Positions 37,130 through 47,901 of a stretch of 64,000 nucleotides of DNA are shown in pieces. Source of the stretch: Cohnella kolymensis. GTDB taxonomy: Bacteria; Bacillota; Bacilli; Paenibacillales; Paenibacillaceae. A program made the translations under genes and the position numbers. Under the pieces are notes generated by a model. The model worked only from the letters and a program-made list of their open reading frames with translations, was not told the DNA's origin and made no database searches. The stretch lies in assembly GCF_000829465.1 (NCBI RefSeq), contig NZ_JXAL01000026.1, forward strand, positions 124,001 through 188,000. Direction: 5' to 3'. Within the stretch, counting starts at the first letter, position 1. Every line of letters begins with the position of its first letter.

Positions 37130-39997
37130 CGTTTACCTCAGCCGGCTGGTTCAGCCAGTCGTGAACCCGCGCCGCCATGCTTGCAGTCGGCAAATGCTCC
37201 ATCTTCGGGCCGGGAAGCGAATAGAGAAAATATTTGCCGTAACTCGTATCGATGACCCGGGTGTCATACAAAATCACGATTCCGCGGTCGGTTGCCGTGC
37301 GTACCAGCCTTCCGAATCCTTGCTTGAAGCGGATAACCGCCTGCGGCAAGGACAGCTTCATAAAAGGATTTTTCTTTTCCGCCTGGAGCTTCTCCGACTT
37401 CGCCTCAACCACCGGGTGGTTAGGAGGCTGGAACGGGAGCCGGACGATGGCCAGACAAGTCAGCGTGTCTCCGGGAAAATCCACCCCTTCCCAGAAGCTG
37501 CTCGTACCGAGCAGCACCGAGGCCGGCTGGTTCATGAACTGTTGGGTTAACCTGCTCCTGCTTCCCCCATCCATGCCTTGACCGAGTACTTGTATGCCGG
37601 AAGCTCGAGGCTGTCTGTAAGAGGTCCGTATACGGTCTTCAGCATCCGATGGGAAGTGAACAGCACAAGCATACGGCCGCCGACGGTAACCGCCACTTCC
37701 TGGAGAGATTTCACAAGAGCGTTAATAAACTGCGGGTCGCCGTCGCGCCCTTTAATCGCAGGAAAGTCCCGCGGGATGAGCACCAGAGCCTGTTTGCGAT
37801 AGTTAAACGGCGACGGAAGCAGTGCCGTTTTCAGCCTGCCATCCCGCTCGGCTGCGTCAAGACCCAATTGATCCGTCACATATCGGAACGATTTATCCAC
37901 CGTCAGGGTTGCAGAAGTCATGACCACGCTCGCTTTACGGTCGAACACACCTTCCTTGAGCAGACCGCTCACATCCGCCGGAACCCCGTAAACATATACC
38001 GATCTTCCGCGATACTGAGAATGCCCTTCGAGCCAGTAGACGAACTCCGGCCGGCCCAAAGTGACGAACGACTGGGTATCGGAGCGCACTTCCTGCAAAT
38101 CCTTTAACAAACCGCTCATGTCGGTAGTCATCCCTTGAATCGTCAGCTCATCCAGCTGTTCTCGTATTTCGGCGATCAACTTGTCCAACGGACGAATAAA
38201 GTCGGAAAGCAGCTGGATAACGTTGTTCCCGTCGATCGTCAAGTTCTGCCAATTCGCAGGCAAATCCGAAGGCTTGATTCTCAGCGTTAAGCTTCCCGAT
38301 TCATCGGCGGCAGCCTGGCCGGATAACATGCCGAACAAAGCGTCCATCCAGCGCTCCCAAGCATCCCGAATCTCGTGGAGTTTCGACACTGCCGCTTCCA
38401 GCTTTTCAGCCCATGCGGGAGCTTCTTCATGATCGGTTATCGACACGGCATTCATTAATTGAGGCAGCAGCCCGGTCCGCGAATCCTTCCATAAACGCTG
38501 CAAAGGCAGGGCTAACGATGAGTGCCCGGTTTTCTGGCCCAAATGATGGCTGGCGACTTCCTCCAGATGGTGCGCTTCGTCCACGATGAGGCGGTCGTAA
38601 GCCGGCAGAAGACGAGAATCCGCACGCATATCCGTAAAAACCAAAGCATGGTTTGTAATGACAAGGTCCGCCTTGGAGGCATCCTGCCTGGCGCGGTGAT
38701 AGAAGCATCTCCGGAACCATGGGCAAGCCCGGTTCAAACACGACGCCGCGTCGCTGGACACTTGATCCCACTCTTCCTTGTTGCGTCCGCCAATGTTCAA
38801 TTCCTCCGCTTCTCCGCGGAGCGTCTCGCCTAACCATACGGTCATTCCCCCGCGGGTGATCGCGTCGTCCCAGCTCAGAGCATGGTCCGGAATCTGCTGG
38901 CGGCTCTCGAATTTACGCAGACAAAGATAGTTGCTGCGGCCTTTGAACACCGATGCGCGGAACGGCATGGGAAGTACCTTCTGCAATAAAGGAAGATCCC
39001 TCTGCCGCAGCTGCTCCTGCAGTTGTAACGTATGTGTCGTGACGACGACTTTTTTTGACTCTTTTAAACCATAATAAAGGGAGGGCAGCAAATAACCCAA
39101 AGATTTGCCTGTGCCCGTGCCGGCCTCCACGAGAAGATGCGATTCCTCTTGAAGAGCGTTCATCACTTCATTGAACATGATATCTTGCCCCTCCCTAGAC
39201 TCGTAGGAAGGGAGAAGCTCCTGAAGGTTGCCCCGGACAGTGGCAATGTATTGCTCGAAAGACAGCTCTGAGAGCGCCTCCGCCGCCGCAGCGGCATGAT
39301 CTTGCCCGTCCCCCGCCTCTTCGCCCCAGTCGCCGACTTTCATGGCGAATTGGCGGAAGTAATGGTAGTCCTCTTCCGCCTGAAGCGGCTGCATCTCACG
39401 CCAAGCCATTGTATCCGCGATGAGCCAGCCCAGATCGCTGCGATCGGGGTCGAACAGCGTGTTCAACCGCTGCAGGGTGAACACGGGCAGATTGCGCATT
39501 TTGTCCAAACATAGTTTAAATAGCTCGGCGGTAGCCATTGCGTCCGAGTCCGCTTGATGCGCACGGTCATGACGGATGCCCAATGTTTGGGTAACAGACG
39601 TCAGCGAGTAGGACGGCAAAGTCGGGTACATGAGGCGCGTTAATTCAACGGTGTCCAGCATTCTGCCCGTGAATGCCAAATAGCCGCTCCGATCCAGGGC
39701 GGCTTGTAAAAAACGCGCGTCAAACTCAACGTTATGCCCGACGAGCACGACATCCTGGAGCAGCGGCACCATCTGAGAGAGCATTTCTTCCAGTTCGGGC
39801 GCCGAACGTACGTCCTCATCCCTAATCCCGGTCAGCCGCGTGATTTCGGCTGGAACCGGTTTGTCCGGACGGACGAAGGCTGCATATTGTGAACAAACGG
39901 CTCCTGTTTCATCTATGACAGCGAGTGCCGCTTGAATAATTTCATCTTTATCCGGCGAAATGCCTGTCGTTTCAAAATCAAGCACGGCAAATTTCAT
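37110..39997 (-). CDS. dinG: ATP-dependent helicase/3'-5' exonuclease DinG, one-base frameshift
   Basis: A 962-residue fusion after repair. Residues 1-170 are a DEDD exonuclease (VLDFETTG...GHNVEFDARFL). An XPD-like helicase follows with Walker A EAGTGTGKSLG and a DEAH box (VDEAHHLEEV). Cysteines in YLCLRK and CLNRACPWFRRC (C-X4-C-X5-C) could hold an iron-sulfur cluster. The frame breaks at 37585-37591, where a G seems missing; the C-terminal helicase motifs (TSSFWEGVDFPG, GFGRLVRT) follow in the other frame. ATG at 39997 has AAGGAAA upstream. B. subtilis DinG has the same fused design. Confidence 0.93.
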
Positions 39998-40044
39998 TCT
40001 GGTTTCCTTTCCGTGCCGTAACAGGCGGGGCCTGAGCATAAAAT

Positions 40045-40683
40045 CTATACCTGCACCATGGTCTGCAGCTCCGAGCTTCCGAATTGAAGCTGCAGCTGGC
40101 CTGTTCCCTGTCTGCACGATTCGAGATTGCGCTGCGGGTCTTTAAACGACGGGTCGGCTTCGAGCGCCTTACGGAAGTAACTTTGCGCTTTCTCCAAATG
40201 GGCGTGGATGGCCTGTATGCAGCCAAGAGCGTTGTAGGCGATCGCCTGAAGCTTGCTTTCCTCCGTCACGGCTGCGATCAGCTGAAAATGGCGCTGCGCT
40301 TCGTTCCATTCCTGTAAGTGCATAAGCGACATACCTAAGAAAAGCCGCGCGGCGATAAAATCCGGGTATGCGGCGACAGCTTCTTGCAGCTTTTGCGTTG
40401 CATTCGTGAACATCTGCAGCTTGAAATATCCCTGGCCTTTGATAAAAGGGTCCAAAAATTTCTGAGGCTCTTCCGGTATGACGTTGTCCTGCTGTTGAAG
40501 ATCCCTGAATGAGGCCATTTTGTCTTCAAAATTAAGCCATGATTCTATAATATCATCACTTAGCGATTTGAGCATGTTCCATTGTTCCAGCAGCCGCGTC
40601 ATCTCTTCGCCCGAAGCGTTAGGGTAACGCACAATTAAATCATCGAGCAGTTCGTGCATGGTGAGGAACCATTGTCGAATCAT
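40045..40683 (-). CDS. TPR-repeat protein, unknown partner
   Basis: A 212-residue protein with a helical N-terminal part and three TPR-like repeats in its second half (for example AARLFLGMSLMHLQEWNEAQRHF, IAYNALGCIQAIHAHLEKAQSYFRKAL). It sits between panD and dinG with no enzyme motif. TPR proteins serve as docking scaffolds; the partner is not visible. A clean AGGGGG region lies upstream of ATG 40683. Confidence 0.75.
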   Translation of the reverse strand: MIRQWFLTMHELLDDLIVRYPNASGEEMTRLLEQWNMLKSLSDDIIESWLNFEDKMASFRDLQQQDNVIPEEPQKFLDPFIKGQGYFKLQMFTNATQKLQEAVAAYPDFIAARLFLGMSLMHLQEWNEAQRHFQLIAAVTEESKLQAIAYNALGCIQAIHAHLEKAQSYFRKALEADPSFKDPQRNLESCRQGTGQLQLQFGSSELQTMVQV

Positions 40684-40752
40684 GTTCGAGCCCCCTTATC
40701 GCAGTCAAACTGTACTGCTCATTCTGCGTTTCGGGGTGTTGTTTCATACGCT

Positions 40753-41136
40753 TTACATGACGGTCGAATGCGGTTCCGCCGCCAATAAATTAACAACGCG
40801 GTTGCGCTCGTCCATGATCGCGATCCTGGGCTTATGGCCGCGCGCCTCGTCATCGGTCATGTACCCGTAATTAATGATAATCACCTGATCCCCAGGCTGC
40901 ACCAAACGTGCTGCAGCGCCGTTCAGGCAGATGACGCCCGAGCCGCGGGGACCGGGAATCGTGTATGTTTCGAAACGCGCGCCGTTGTTGTTGTTCACGA
41001 TCTGGACTTTTTCATCTGGCAAAATGTCCACCATTTCCATCAAATCCTGGTCGATCGTAATACTGCCCACGTAATTCAAGTTCGCTTCCGTAACGGTGGC
41101 GCGATGTATTTTGGCTTTCATCATTTGGCGAAACAT
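40753..41136 (-). CDS. panD: Aspartate 1-decarboxylase precursor
   Basis: Makes beta-alanine for pantothenate. The 127-residue proenzyme cleaves itself at the Gly-Ser bond in [10 protein letters not shown], near residue 24. The catalytic stretch [15 protein letters not shown] and [12 protein letters not shown] are present. Last of panBCD, with GGAGGTG before the start, one base after panC. Confidence 0.97.
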   Translation of the reverse strand: MFRQMMKAKIHRATVTEANLNYVGSITIDQDLMEMVDILPDEKVQIVNNNNGARFETYTIPGPRGSGVICLNGAAARLVQPGDQVIIINYGYMTDDEARGHKPRIAIMDERNRVVNLLAAEPHSTVM

Positions 41137-41137
41137 G

Positions 41138-42055
41138 TTAGTGCACCTCCGCTGGATTTAGGAGCATATTATCTATAAGCCGGGTTTTCCCGAAGCGGAC
41201 TGCCAACGCGACAAGCACGGGTGCGGAAGTTGAGCGCAGCGGCTCATCCGCGGCCAGCGGCTGGAGATCGGGGTAGCTGAACACGTCAATGTAGTCGATG
41301 TCAGCCAGCGGCTGGGCTGCAATCTCGCTTGACAGCCAATGAATCAACCGTTCGGCGCATGCCCCTTCCCGGATCAATAACGGCACTTGTGCCAGCGATC
41401 GGGACAAAATCAAAGCCTGCCGGCGTTCGTCGGCATTCAAATAAAAGTTGCGCGAGCTAAGCGCCAAACCGTCCTTTTCCCGCTGCGTCGGACATGCTAT
41501 GACGTCGACGGGTATGTTCAGATCCTTAACCATGCGCTCGATGACAGCGACCTGCTGAGCGTCTTTCTGCCCGAAGTAAGCCCGGTCGGGCTGTACGATA
41601 TTCAGCAGCTTGGTGACGACCGTAGCCACGCCGTCAAAGTGCCCTGGCCGGCTTGCGCCGCAAAGCCGCTCCGTCACACCGGAGACGGATACGGCTGTGA
41701 GCATCCGCTCGGGATACATCTCCCGTACCTCCGGCATGAAAACGATGTCGGCCCCCGATGCAGAGGCCACCGCCAGATCGCGAGCTTCGTCGCGGGGGTA
41801 CTTGTCCAGATCCTCATTGGGGCCGAATTGCAAAGGATTCACGAAAACGCTCAGCACCGTCAATCCATTCTCAGCTGAAGAACGGCGCAGCAGGCTGGCA
41901 TGGCCCTCATGCAAATATCCCATCGTGGGCACAAATCCCACCGCCTGACCCTCCGGACTTCTCCGCCTATATGCGGCTATCTCTTTCCGCAGCTCAGCAA
42001 TGCTCCGGATTACAGTGGGAGTTATCGTGCTGCTTATCGTTGTAACGGGTGTCAT
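41138..42055 (-). CDS. panC: Pantothenate synthetase
   Basis: Joins pantoate and beta-alanine at the cost of ATP. The 305-residue protein has the [10 protein letters not shown] nucleotide motif, the [20 protein letters not shown] substrate motif, and [19 protein letters not shown] near the C-terminal lid. Overlaps panB by four bases (ATGA). Confidence 0.98.
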   Translation of the reverse strand: MTPVTTISSTITPTVIRSIAELRKEIAAYRRRSPEGQAVGFVPTMGYLHEGHASLLRRSSAENGLTVLSVFVNPLQFGPNEDLDKYPRDEARDLAVASASGADIVFMPEVREMYPERMLTAVSVSGVTERLCGASRPGHFDGVATVVTKLLNIVQPDRAYFGQKDAQQVAVIERMVKDLNIPVDVIACPTQREKDGLALSSRNFYLNADERRQALILSRSLAQVPLLIREGACAERLIHWLSSEIAAQPLADIDYIDVFSYPDLQPLAADEPLRSTSAPVLVALAVRFGKTRLIDNMLLNPAEVH

Positions 42056-42915
42056 TTGCCTTCTCCTCCATATAATCTCGATGAAAGGCTGTCAACCGTA
42101 ATATCGTCTGCCGGGAATCCATGCTTCTCCTCCGGAAAATTCCTCGTTTTGACGTCTTCTATATATTCAGAAATTGCCGTTCTGATTGTATCTCCGATAT
42201 TGGCATAGCTTTTCACAAAGCGCTTGTCCCTGATGTCCGAACCGTACCGGAGGACATCATGATACACAAGCACCTGGCCGTCGCATCCCCGGCCTGCGCC
42301 GATCCCTATCGTCGGTACTCTTATCGCCCCTGTAACAGCGGATGCGATCTGCTCGGTTACGAGCTCGAGCACCACGCCGAACGCGCCTGCTTTCTCCAAA
42401 GCCTTGGCATCCTCGATCAGCTTCTGCGCATCCTCGGAGGTTTTCCCTTGTACCCGGTATCCGCCGATCTGATGAACGGATTGCGGCGTTAAACCGATAT
42501 GCCCCAGCACAGGAATGCCCGCAGCCGTCAACACACGGATCTCTTCCGACAGCTCGGCGCCGCCCTCCATTTTGACCGCATGGGCTCCGCCTTCCCGCAT
42601 GATACGAGCCGCGTTGCGAAGCGTGGCTTCTGGTCCAAGCCGGTAAGTGGCAAAAGGCATATCCGTTACAATCATCGTTCCGGGTGCGCCGCGAACGACA
42701 GCCCGCGTGTGGTAAATCATATCCTCCAGCGTTACCGGAATCGTAGTGTCATAACCGAGCACCACATTTCCAAGCGAATCGCCGACCAGAATGATATCCA
42801 CTCCCGCTTCCTCCGCTAACCGCGCGGAAGGATAATCGTAAGCGGTCAGCATAGCGATCGGCTTCTGCTGTTCCTTCATCGCTTTCAGTCGGGGAAGGGT
42901 TAATGCTTGTTTCAT
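42052..42915 (-). CDS. panB: Ketopantoate hydroxymethyltransferase
   Basis: First enzyme of pantothenate synthesis, 287 residues. Motifs seen: LTAYDYPSARLAEEAGVDIILVGDSLGNVVLGYDTT near the N terminus, and VKMEGG and VLGHIGLTPQSVH. It is the first gene of panBCD, behind a structured leader with its own promoter and terminator, so its expression may be regulated at the RNA level. AGGAGGG precedes the ATG by about six bases. Confidence 0.98.
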   Translation of the reverse strand: MKQALTLPRLKAMKEQQKPIAMLTAYDYPSARLAEEAGVDIILVGDSLGNVVLGYDTTIPVTLEDMIYHTRAVVRGAPGTMIVTDMPFATYRLGPEATLRNAARIMREGGAHAVKMEGGAELSEEIRVLTAAGIPVLGHIGLTPQSVHQIGGYRVQGKTSEDAQKLIEDAKALEKAGAFGVVLELVTEQIASAVTGAIRVPTIGIGAGRGCDGQVLVYHDVLRYGSDIRDKRFVKSYANIGDTIRTAISEYIEDVKTRNFPEEKHGFPADDITVDSLSSRLYGGEGK

Positions 42916-42951
42916 AGGGAAACCCTCCTACATTTGACATAATATAACAAC

Positions 42952-43135
42952 AAAAAAACCCATTTGCCCATGAGCAAAAAGGTTCGAGTTCAACATGGAA
43001 CGTCCTTCACGTCCTTCTGTCTCGGTCCCTTCGGCTCTGAGCAGAATCCGCCGCGAATCATTGACGGTATTCGATTGCATTCGTAGTCGTTACTTGCCCG
43101 GCAAGTGCGGTTCGCTTACAAGCGATACCACCTTG
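42952..43135 (-). promoter_or_regulatory. Structured leader of panBCD with intrinsic terminator (candidate pan-type RNA)
   Basis: About 180 nt lie between a clear promoter and panB. The RNA starts near 43135 and folds GCAAG(G)TGGT with ACCGCACTTGC around a perfect TCGCTT/AAGCGA hairpin. It ends in a terminator: AACCTTTTTGC pairs with GCAAATGGGTT, followed by TTTTTT (42952-42984). This layout is typical of a transcription attenuation leader. The position upstream of panB recalls the known pan RNA motif, but I cannot match its exact consensus from memory. Confidence 0.55.
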
Positions 43136-43142
43136 CACGCAA

Positions 43143-43171
43143 ATTATAGCAGATATAAAGATTGACGTCTA
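43143..43171 (-). promoter_or_regulatory. Sigma-A promoter of the panBCD leader
   Basis: On the minus strand TAGACG (43166-43171), 17 bases and TATAAT (43143-43148). The -10 is perfect and the -35 matches four of six. It sits just after the birA stop and reads into the panB leader. Confidence 0.7.
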
Positions 43172-43199
43172 TCAACCGGCATCCCGGCGCATCCTCATT

Positions 43200-44189
43200 C
43201 TAACCGTTCGCGCCTGCCTGCCCATTTCCGACCTCGCCGGAGTATACGGTGCGGGAACTCCCGTCTTCAAGCTCAATGACCAGTCCGCCCATATCGTCTA
43301 AGCCGCGCGGTACTCCTTGGATCACACCTTGCGGCGTCTGAAGCACCGCCGGCCGGTTCAGCGTGACCGTACGGGCTTCCCACAAAGCGCGAATCGGTGC
43401 GAAGCCTTGCTCGAGATAGAGCTCATAGAGCCGCTCGAATTCTTCCAGAATGGCTGCGATCAGCTCGCTCCGATTCACCGCGGCGCCTGACGCCATTTTC
43501 AGTGAAATCGCCTTTGCAGCAAGCTCTTCAGGATAATCTTCTTGTTCCAGATTTACGGAGATTCCCATTCCCACGACGACATAGCGCAGCCGTTCGTCCT
43601 CCGCTGCGGATTCGAGGAGAATTCCGCTGATTTTACGGCCGTCAACCAATAAGTCGTTCGGCCATTTAATCCCGATCGAGACGGGTACCAGCTGTGAAAT
43701 CGCGCGGCTTAAAGCGACTGCTGCCAACAACGTCAGCTGCGGAGTATACGGCAGCGCAACAGGCGGACGCAGCAGCAGGCTCATCCAGATGCCTTTGCCG
43801 GCCGGGGAGAGCCAGCTTCTGCCCATTCTTCCGCGGCCTTTGGTCTGCTGTTCGGCAATGACAAGAGTACCTTCTAGGGCTCCTTCTTCCGCAAGACGGC
43901 GCAGCTCATCCTGTGTCGACGACACCACATCCGAGAGCTTCAGGTTGCGCCCGAATGTTGTTGTATTCAGCCGGGACAGCAATTCATGCACCGAAAGCTT
44001 CGAAGGCTTACCCGTCAGACGATAACCGAGCCGGGGTACAGCCTCGATCACATATCCTTGTGTTTCAAGCTTCTGTACTTGTTTCCATACCGCAGTCCTG
44101 CTTACATTTAACTTCTTGCTGATCTCCTCGCCCGATACATAAACCCCGGACGCCGCTTCAAGCAGACTAAGCAGCGAATCTTTACTCAC
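43200..44189 (-). CDS. birA: Biotin--[acetyl-CoA carboxylase] ligase and repressor
   Basis: A 329-residue two-domain protein. Residues 1-65 are a winged helix (EEISKKLNVSRTAVWKQVQKLE), and the catalytic domain has GRGRMGRSWLSPAGKGIWMSLLLRP and GIKWPNDLLVDGRKISGILLE. It attaches biotin and, when loaded, represses the biotin operon. GTG start is behind AAGGAA. Neighbours as in B. subtilis (cca and panB). Confidence 0.96.
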   Translation of the reverse strand: MSKDSLLSLLEAASGVYVSGEEISKKLNVSRTAVWKQVQKLETQGYVIEAVPRLGYRLTGKPSKLSVHELLSRLNTTTFGRNLKLSDVVSSTQDELRRLAEEGALEGTLVIAEQQTKGRGRMGRSWLSPAGKGIWMSLLLRPPVALPYTPQLTLLAAVALSRAISQLVPVSIGIKWPNDLLVDGRKISGILLESAAEDERLRYVVVGMGISVNLEQEDYPEELAAKAISLKMASGAAVNRSELIAAILEEFERLYELYLEQGFAPIRALWEARTVTLNRPAVLQTPQGVIQGVPRGLDDMGGLVIELEDGSSRTVYSGEVGNGQAGANG

Positions 44190-44239
44190 ATTCGTTTCCT
44201 TCTTTCAATAACCCAGTGTATCTGCAGTGGTCCGCTACT

Positions 44240-45448
44240 TCATTCGCGCATAGCTTGTTCGGCCGCTGACAGCAGGGCCGGCTTTTCATTGGAAAGCTGC
44301 CCACGCGCGACTTGCACCGCCAACCGGCGCAGCAGCGCAGCTACCCACGGGCCTGGTGTCCGATCCAGCCGAGCTGCCAGCTCGTCCCCTTTTACCGCAA
44401 GCTGAGAAACCGCCGTCAACGGCATGTCTGCAAGCCATTGGACGGCCTCCGAATTCTTGCTCACTTGCCCGACACAACTGACAAGCCAGTCGTGAGCCGC
44501 GGCGGCTCCGATGTCCAGCACCGTTCCGATCCACTGTTCCCGCGTAAAATCATGCCGCAATCTGGCGTTAAATTCAGCGATATTCGCTATTCGCGAAATT
44601 CGGCGTCCGCTGAATCGCAGCTGCCGGCAGAAAACAGTAATTTCATCAACCGACAGCCCCTTTCCGATAAGGAAAGCCGCCCACCTCAGATCAGCATCTT
44701 GAATGGGAGCCAAAGCGACGGGAGCGGTATCTCCACGGAGAAGGCTTGCAGGAGGACATTCTCTGAAATGCTCCGGCAGCCCGCTTTCAAACAACCAGCG
44801 GCAAGCCTGGTCCGGGCCGCTCCCGGCCATCATTCTGTCCCACTCGCCGCCGACCCGTTCCATTGCAACCTGCTTGAGCCTCGAGCTTTGGGCCAGAATA
44901 CCCTGCCACACAGATGGCGCTAACCGGAATCCGAACTCAGCCCCGAAACGGATCGCCCGCAGCATTCTCAGCGCATCTTCGCCGAACCGTTCGGATGCAT
45001 CTCCCACGCATTCAATCGTTCCCGACTCTAGATCGGCTTTGCCGCCGAACGGATCAACCAGCTTGCCGTCGAGTCCGACTGCCATCGCATTGATTGTAAA
45101 GTCGCGGCGCGACAAATCGTCGCGGATATCGGTAACGAACGCTACCTGATCCGGCCGCCTGGCGTCGGAATAGCCGAATTCCCGGCGATAGGTGGTCACC
45201 TCGAACGTGCGGCCCTTCTCCAGTACCGTAACGGTTCCGTGTTTCAACCCGGTGGGCACCGTGCGTTCGAAAAGCTCCATCACCTGTTCCGGCAGCGCTG
45301 AAGTCGCAATGTCGATGTCATGCAGCCGGCGGCCCATTAAACGGTCGCGCACGCATCCGCCCACAAGGAAAGCAGTATGACCGGCGTCAACGAGTCGTCC
45401 GAGGATTTCCAAGCCCGCCGACCATAGACTTTCATCCGGATCCTTCAT
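44240..45448 (-). CDS. cca: CCA tRNA nucleotidyltransferase
   Basis: Adds or repairs the CCA end of tRNA. 402 residues with class II features: FLVGGCVRDRLMGRRLHDIDIAT, the D-x-D catalytic pair, and RRDFTINAMAVGLDGKLVDPFGG. The ATG at 45448 has GGAGGTG about 12 bases upstream and aligns with the family start; an in-frame GTG at 45505 would overlap bshA. Confidence 0.94.
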   Translation of the reverse strand: MKDPDESLWSAGLEILGRLVDAGHTAFLVGGCVRDRLMGRRLHDIDIATSALPEQVMELFERTVPTGLKHGTVTVLEKGRTFEVTTYRREFGYSDARRPDQVAFVTDIRDDLSRRDFTINAMAVGLDGKLVDPFGGKADLESGTIECVGDASERFGEDALRMLRAIRFGAEFGFRLAPSVWQGILAQSSRLKQVAMERVGGEWDRMMAGSGPDQACRWLFESGLPEHFRECPPASLLRGDTAPVALAPIQDADLRWAAFLIGKGLSVDEITVFCRQLRFSGRRISRIANIAEFNARLRHDFTREQWIGTVLDIGAAAAHDWLVSCVGQVSKNSEAVQWLADMPLTAVSQLAVKGDELAARLDRTPGPWVAALLRRLAVQVARGQLSNEKPALLSAAEQAMRE

Positions 45449-45494
45449 ATAGAGAAGCGACACCTCCGGGCAACGGATGGCAGGTAGCAGCGCA

Positions 45495-46658
45495 TCAAGC
45501 CTCACACACCGGCATCGGAACCTTCATCGGAATCCCTAATACCCGGTAATAAATTTCTTCATACTGCGCGGTGATGATATCGTTGCAAAAAACATGGCGA
45601 GCCCGATGCAAGCAAGCTTCACGAAAGTCTGCGTACAATTTCTCATCAGTCAGCAGCTTCAAGGCATTCGCGGCCATTTCGTCGGTATTTCCGATCGTGG
45701 ACAAGTAGCCGGATGTGCCGTGCTCGACCAGCTCCGGTATTCCTCCTGCTACTGAACCGATCGTCGGAACGCCGCAAGCCATCGCCTCCAACGCGACCAG
45801 GCCGAAGCTTTCTTTTTCAGAAGGCAGGAGCATAAGATCGGCTACCGAAACGACCTGCGCCACATCATCCTGCTTTCCCAAAAAATGAACGCGATTCGAC
45901 AATCCCATCGCATTGATTTGTGTTTGTATTTTCGGCAAATCCGGCCCTTCCCCTACAAGCAGCAGCTTGGAAGGCACTTTGGCATTCACCTTGGCGAAAA
46001 TATCAACGACGTCGGACGTCCGTTTTACAGGCCGGAAATTCGAAATATGCATCAGCACTTTTTCATGCGGATCGGCATAGTCCAGCCGTAAATCCGCCAC
46101 ATTGCGCGGATAATAAACCCTCTTGTCCACGAAATTATACGTCAAGTCGATCGGCTCCTGAATATCCAGCAGCTCCCGCGTCTCCCGGATCAAGTCGCGG
46201 CTGACCGCCGTTACCGCATCGCTGTTGCGGATGCCGAGCCGAATGATATCTTTTAATGTCTGATCCTGCGCAAGCACCGTAATATCCGTCCCGTGCAGTG
46301 TCGTCACGACTTTCAGCTGATCCCCGGCCATTTGCTTCGCCAGATATGCGCAAATCGCATGAGGAACCGCGTAGTGTACATGCAGTAAGTCCAAATTTTG
46401 CAGCCGAGCGACCTGATTCATTTTACTGGCCAATGACAAGTCGTATGGAGGATAGCGGAACACGTAATAATCCGATACTTCCACCTCATGATAATAGATA
46501 TTGCGGTGGAATTTGCCTAATCGAAAAGGCATGCTCTGTGTGATGAAATGAATTTCATGTCCTTTTTCCGCCAGCAGCTTGCCGAGCTCCGTTGCAATGA
46601 CGCCCGACCCTCCGAGCGAGGGATAACAAGTAATGCCGATTTTGAGCGGACGATTCAT
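45495..46658 (-). CDS. bshA: N-acetyl-alpha-D-glucosaminyl L-malate synthase
   Basis: First enzyme of bacillithiol synthesis, a GT4 glycosyltransferase of about 387 residues. Visible motifs are GGSGVIATELGKLLAEKGHEIHFITQ, HVHYAVPHAICAYLAK and ESFGLVALEAMACGVPTIG. AGGAGGAGTG is upstream of ATG 46658. bshB1 and mgsA are just upstream; cca follows. Confidence 0.95.
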   Translation of the reverse strand: MNRPLKIGITCYPSLGGSGVIATELGKLLAEKGHEIHFITQSMPFRLGKFHRNIYYHEVEVSDYYVFRYPPYDLSLASKMNQVARLQNLDLLHVHYAVPHAICAYLAKQMAGDQLKVVTTLHGTDITVLAQDQTLKDIIRLGIRNSDAVTAVSRDLIRETRELLDIQEPIDLTYNFVDKRVYYPRNVADLRLDYADPHEKVLMHISNFRPVKRTSDVVDIFAKVNAKVPSKLLLVGEGPDLPKIQTQINAMGLSNRVHFLGKQDDVAQVVSVADLMLLPSEKESFGLVALEAMACGVPTIGSVAGGIPELVEHGTSGYLSTIGNTDEMAANALKLLTDEKLYADFREACLHRARHVFCNDIITAQYEEIYYRVLGIPMKVPMPVCEA

Positions 46659-46753
46659 GCCCACTCCTCCTTTCCGAAATGGCGATCCGACAAAGCGTGC
46701 CCAAGCATCGCGGTCATCCGCCATCCATCATTCTATTCCCGTACCGTTCACCG

Positions 46754-47461
46754 TTAGAAGCTGTCAAGTGTGATCGGTCCTTTGGGTATGAAGCCTTCCG
46801 CATATTCGAATCCTTTCGGCTGCCCGAGAAGACGGTCCCTCGCCACCACTTGCTCCAGATAAGCCCGTGTGAGAGGCGTTTCCACCCAATCGGCGTCATG
46901 GCCTGCAGGCAGAAATTGCGATCGGTAAGCCATCAGCGCATTCATTTTAATGTCATGCACATCGCTGACATCCATCAGCAGCTGCGGAGTATGCGCGTCA
47001 TTGATGAAGTAGAAATAAAGCTGATTCACAGTCCACGCTGGGAGCTCCGGTATGTATCTCCTTAGTTTGGCATTAAACACCGCTTCTTCAGTCAACCGGC
47101 TGCAAACGATATGATCGGGATGACGGTCGACATGATAGGGCGCAAACACGACTCGGGGCCTATACCGCCGAATGGCGGTTACCATCGGGTCGATCTGGTC
47201 CCGTTCCACCGACAGCCGCCGATCCGGAAGCCCGAGATTATCCCTTACCGTCAACCCCAGTACATCCGCCGCCTCCGCGGTTTCGCGCTGACGGGTTTCC
47301 ACGTCGCCGTTCGACGACATCTCGGCATAGGTCAGATCAATGATTCCGACCTTCCGTCCTTGCCGGATATGCTTCGCTATCGTCCCGCCCATGCCGATCT
47401 CCGCATCATCGGGATGAGCCGCGAATACGAGCATATCCAACTCTTCATCTGCGCGGCTCAT
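46754..47461 (-). CDS. bshB1: Bacillithiol biosynthesis deacetylase BshB1
   Basis: Removes acetyl from GlcNAc-malate to make GlcN-malate. The 235-residue LmbE-fold zinc protein has the [13 protein letters not shown] motif and the metal-site [16 protein letters not shown]. It overlaps the mgsA stop (ATGA). bshC is not in this window. Confidence 0.94.
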   Translation of the reverse strand: MSRADEELDMLVFAAHPDDAEIGMGGTIAKHIRQGRKVGIIDLTYAEMSSNGDVETRQRETAEAADVLGLTVRDNLGLPDRRLSVERDQIDPMVTAIRRYRPRVVFAPYHVDRHPDHIVCSRLTEEAVFNAKLRRYIPELPAWTVNQLYFYFINDAHTPQLLMDVSDVHDIKMNALMAYRSQFLPAGHDADWVETPLTRAYLEQVVARDRLLGQPKGFEYAEGFIPKGPITLDSF

Positions 47462-47880
47462 CCTTCAAGCCCCGGCTTATATTTGTGGACAAGCTCGCGC
47501 CAGGCGAAATCTCCCCGTTCCAATGCTCTGATGAGCAGTTCGCCTGTAGCGACGTTGGTCGCCACGGGAATACCTTGAACATCGCAAAGCCTGAGAAGCG
47601 CGATAATATCCGGCTCATGCGGTTGAGCCATCAGCGGATCTCTTAGAAAAATAATGAGATCCATCTCATTTTGCGCTACCTTTGCCCCGATTTGCTGATC
47701 GCCGCCCAATGGACCCGACATAAAACGATGAATGTTCAGCGACGTATTTTCCATAATTCGCGTTCCCGTCGTTCCCGTTGCATAAAGACGGTGATTCTTC
47801 AGAACATGTTCATAAGCGATCGCGAAATTGACCATCTCTTCTTTTTTGCGATCGTGAGCGATGAGTGCGATGTCCATCAT
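47458..47880 (-). CDS. mgsA: Methylglyoxal synthase
   Basis: Converts dihydroxyacetone phosphate to methylglyoxal, a phosphate-release bypass of glycolysis. 140 residues with [39 protein letters not shown] and [14 protein letters not shown]. Start chosen at ATG 47880 with GGGGAG about 11 bases upstream. The partner bshB1 is coupled; bacillithiol helps detoxify methylglyoxal, so the pairing makes sense. Confidence 0.97.
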   Translation of the reverse strand: MMDIALIAHDRKKEEMVNFAIAYEHVLKNHRLYATGTTGTRIMENTSLNIHRFMSGPLGGDQQIGAKVAQNEMDLIIFLRDPLMAQPHEPDIIALLRLCDVQGIPVATNVATGELLIRALERGDFAWRELVHKYKPGLEG

Positions 47881-47901
47881 AGCCGGCAAAACTCCCCTTC
47901 C

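Noticed and set aside
43110-43140. T-box-like GGTGGTATCGC upstream of panB
   Set aside because: The core differs from the T-box consensus, and it lies at the start of the leader, over 100 bases from the terminator, not next to it.
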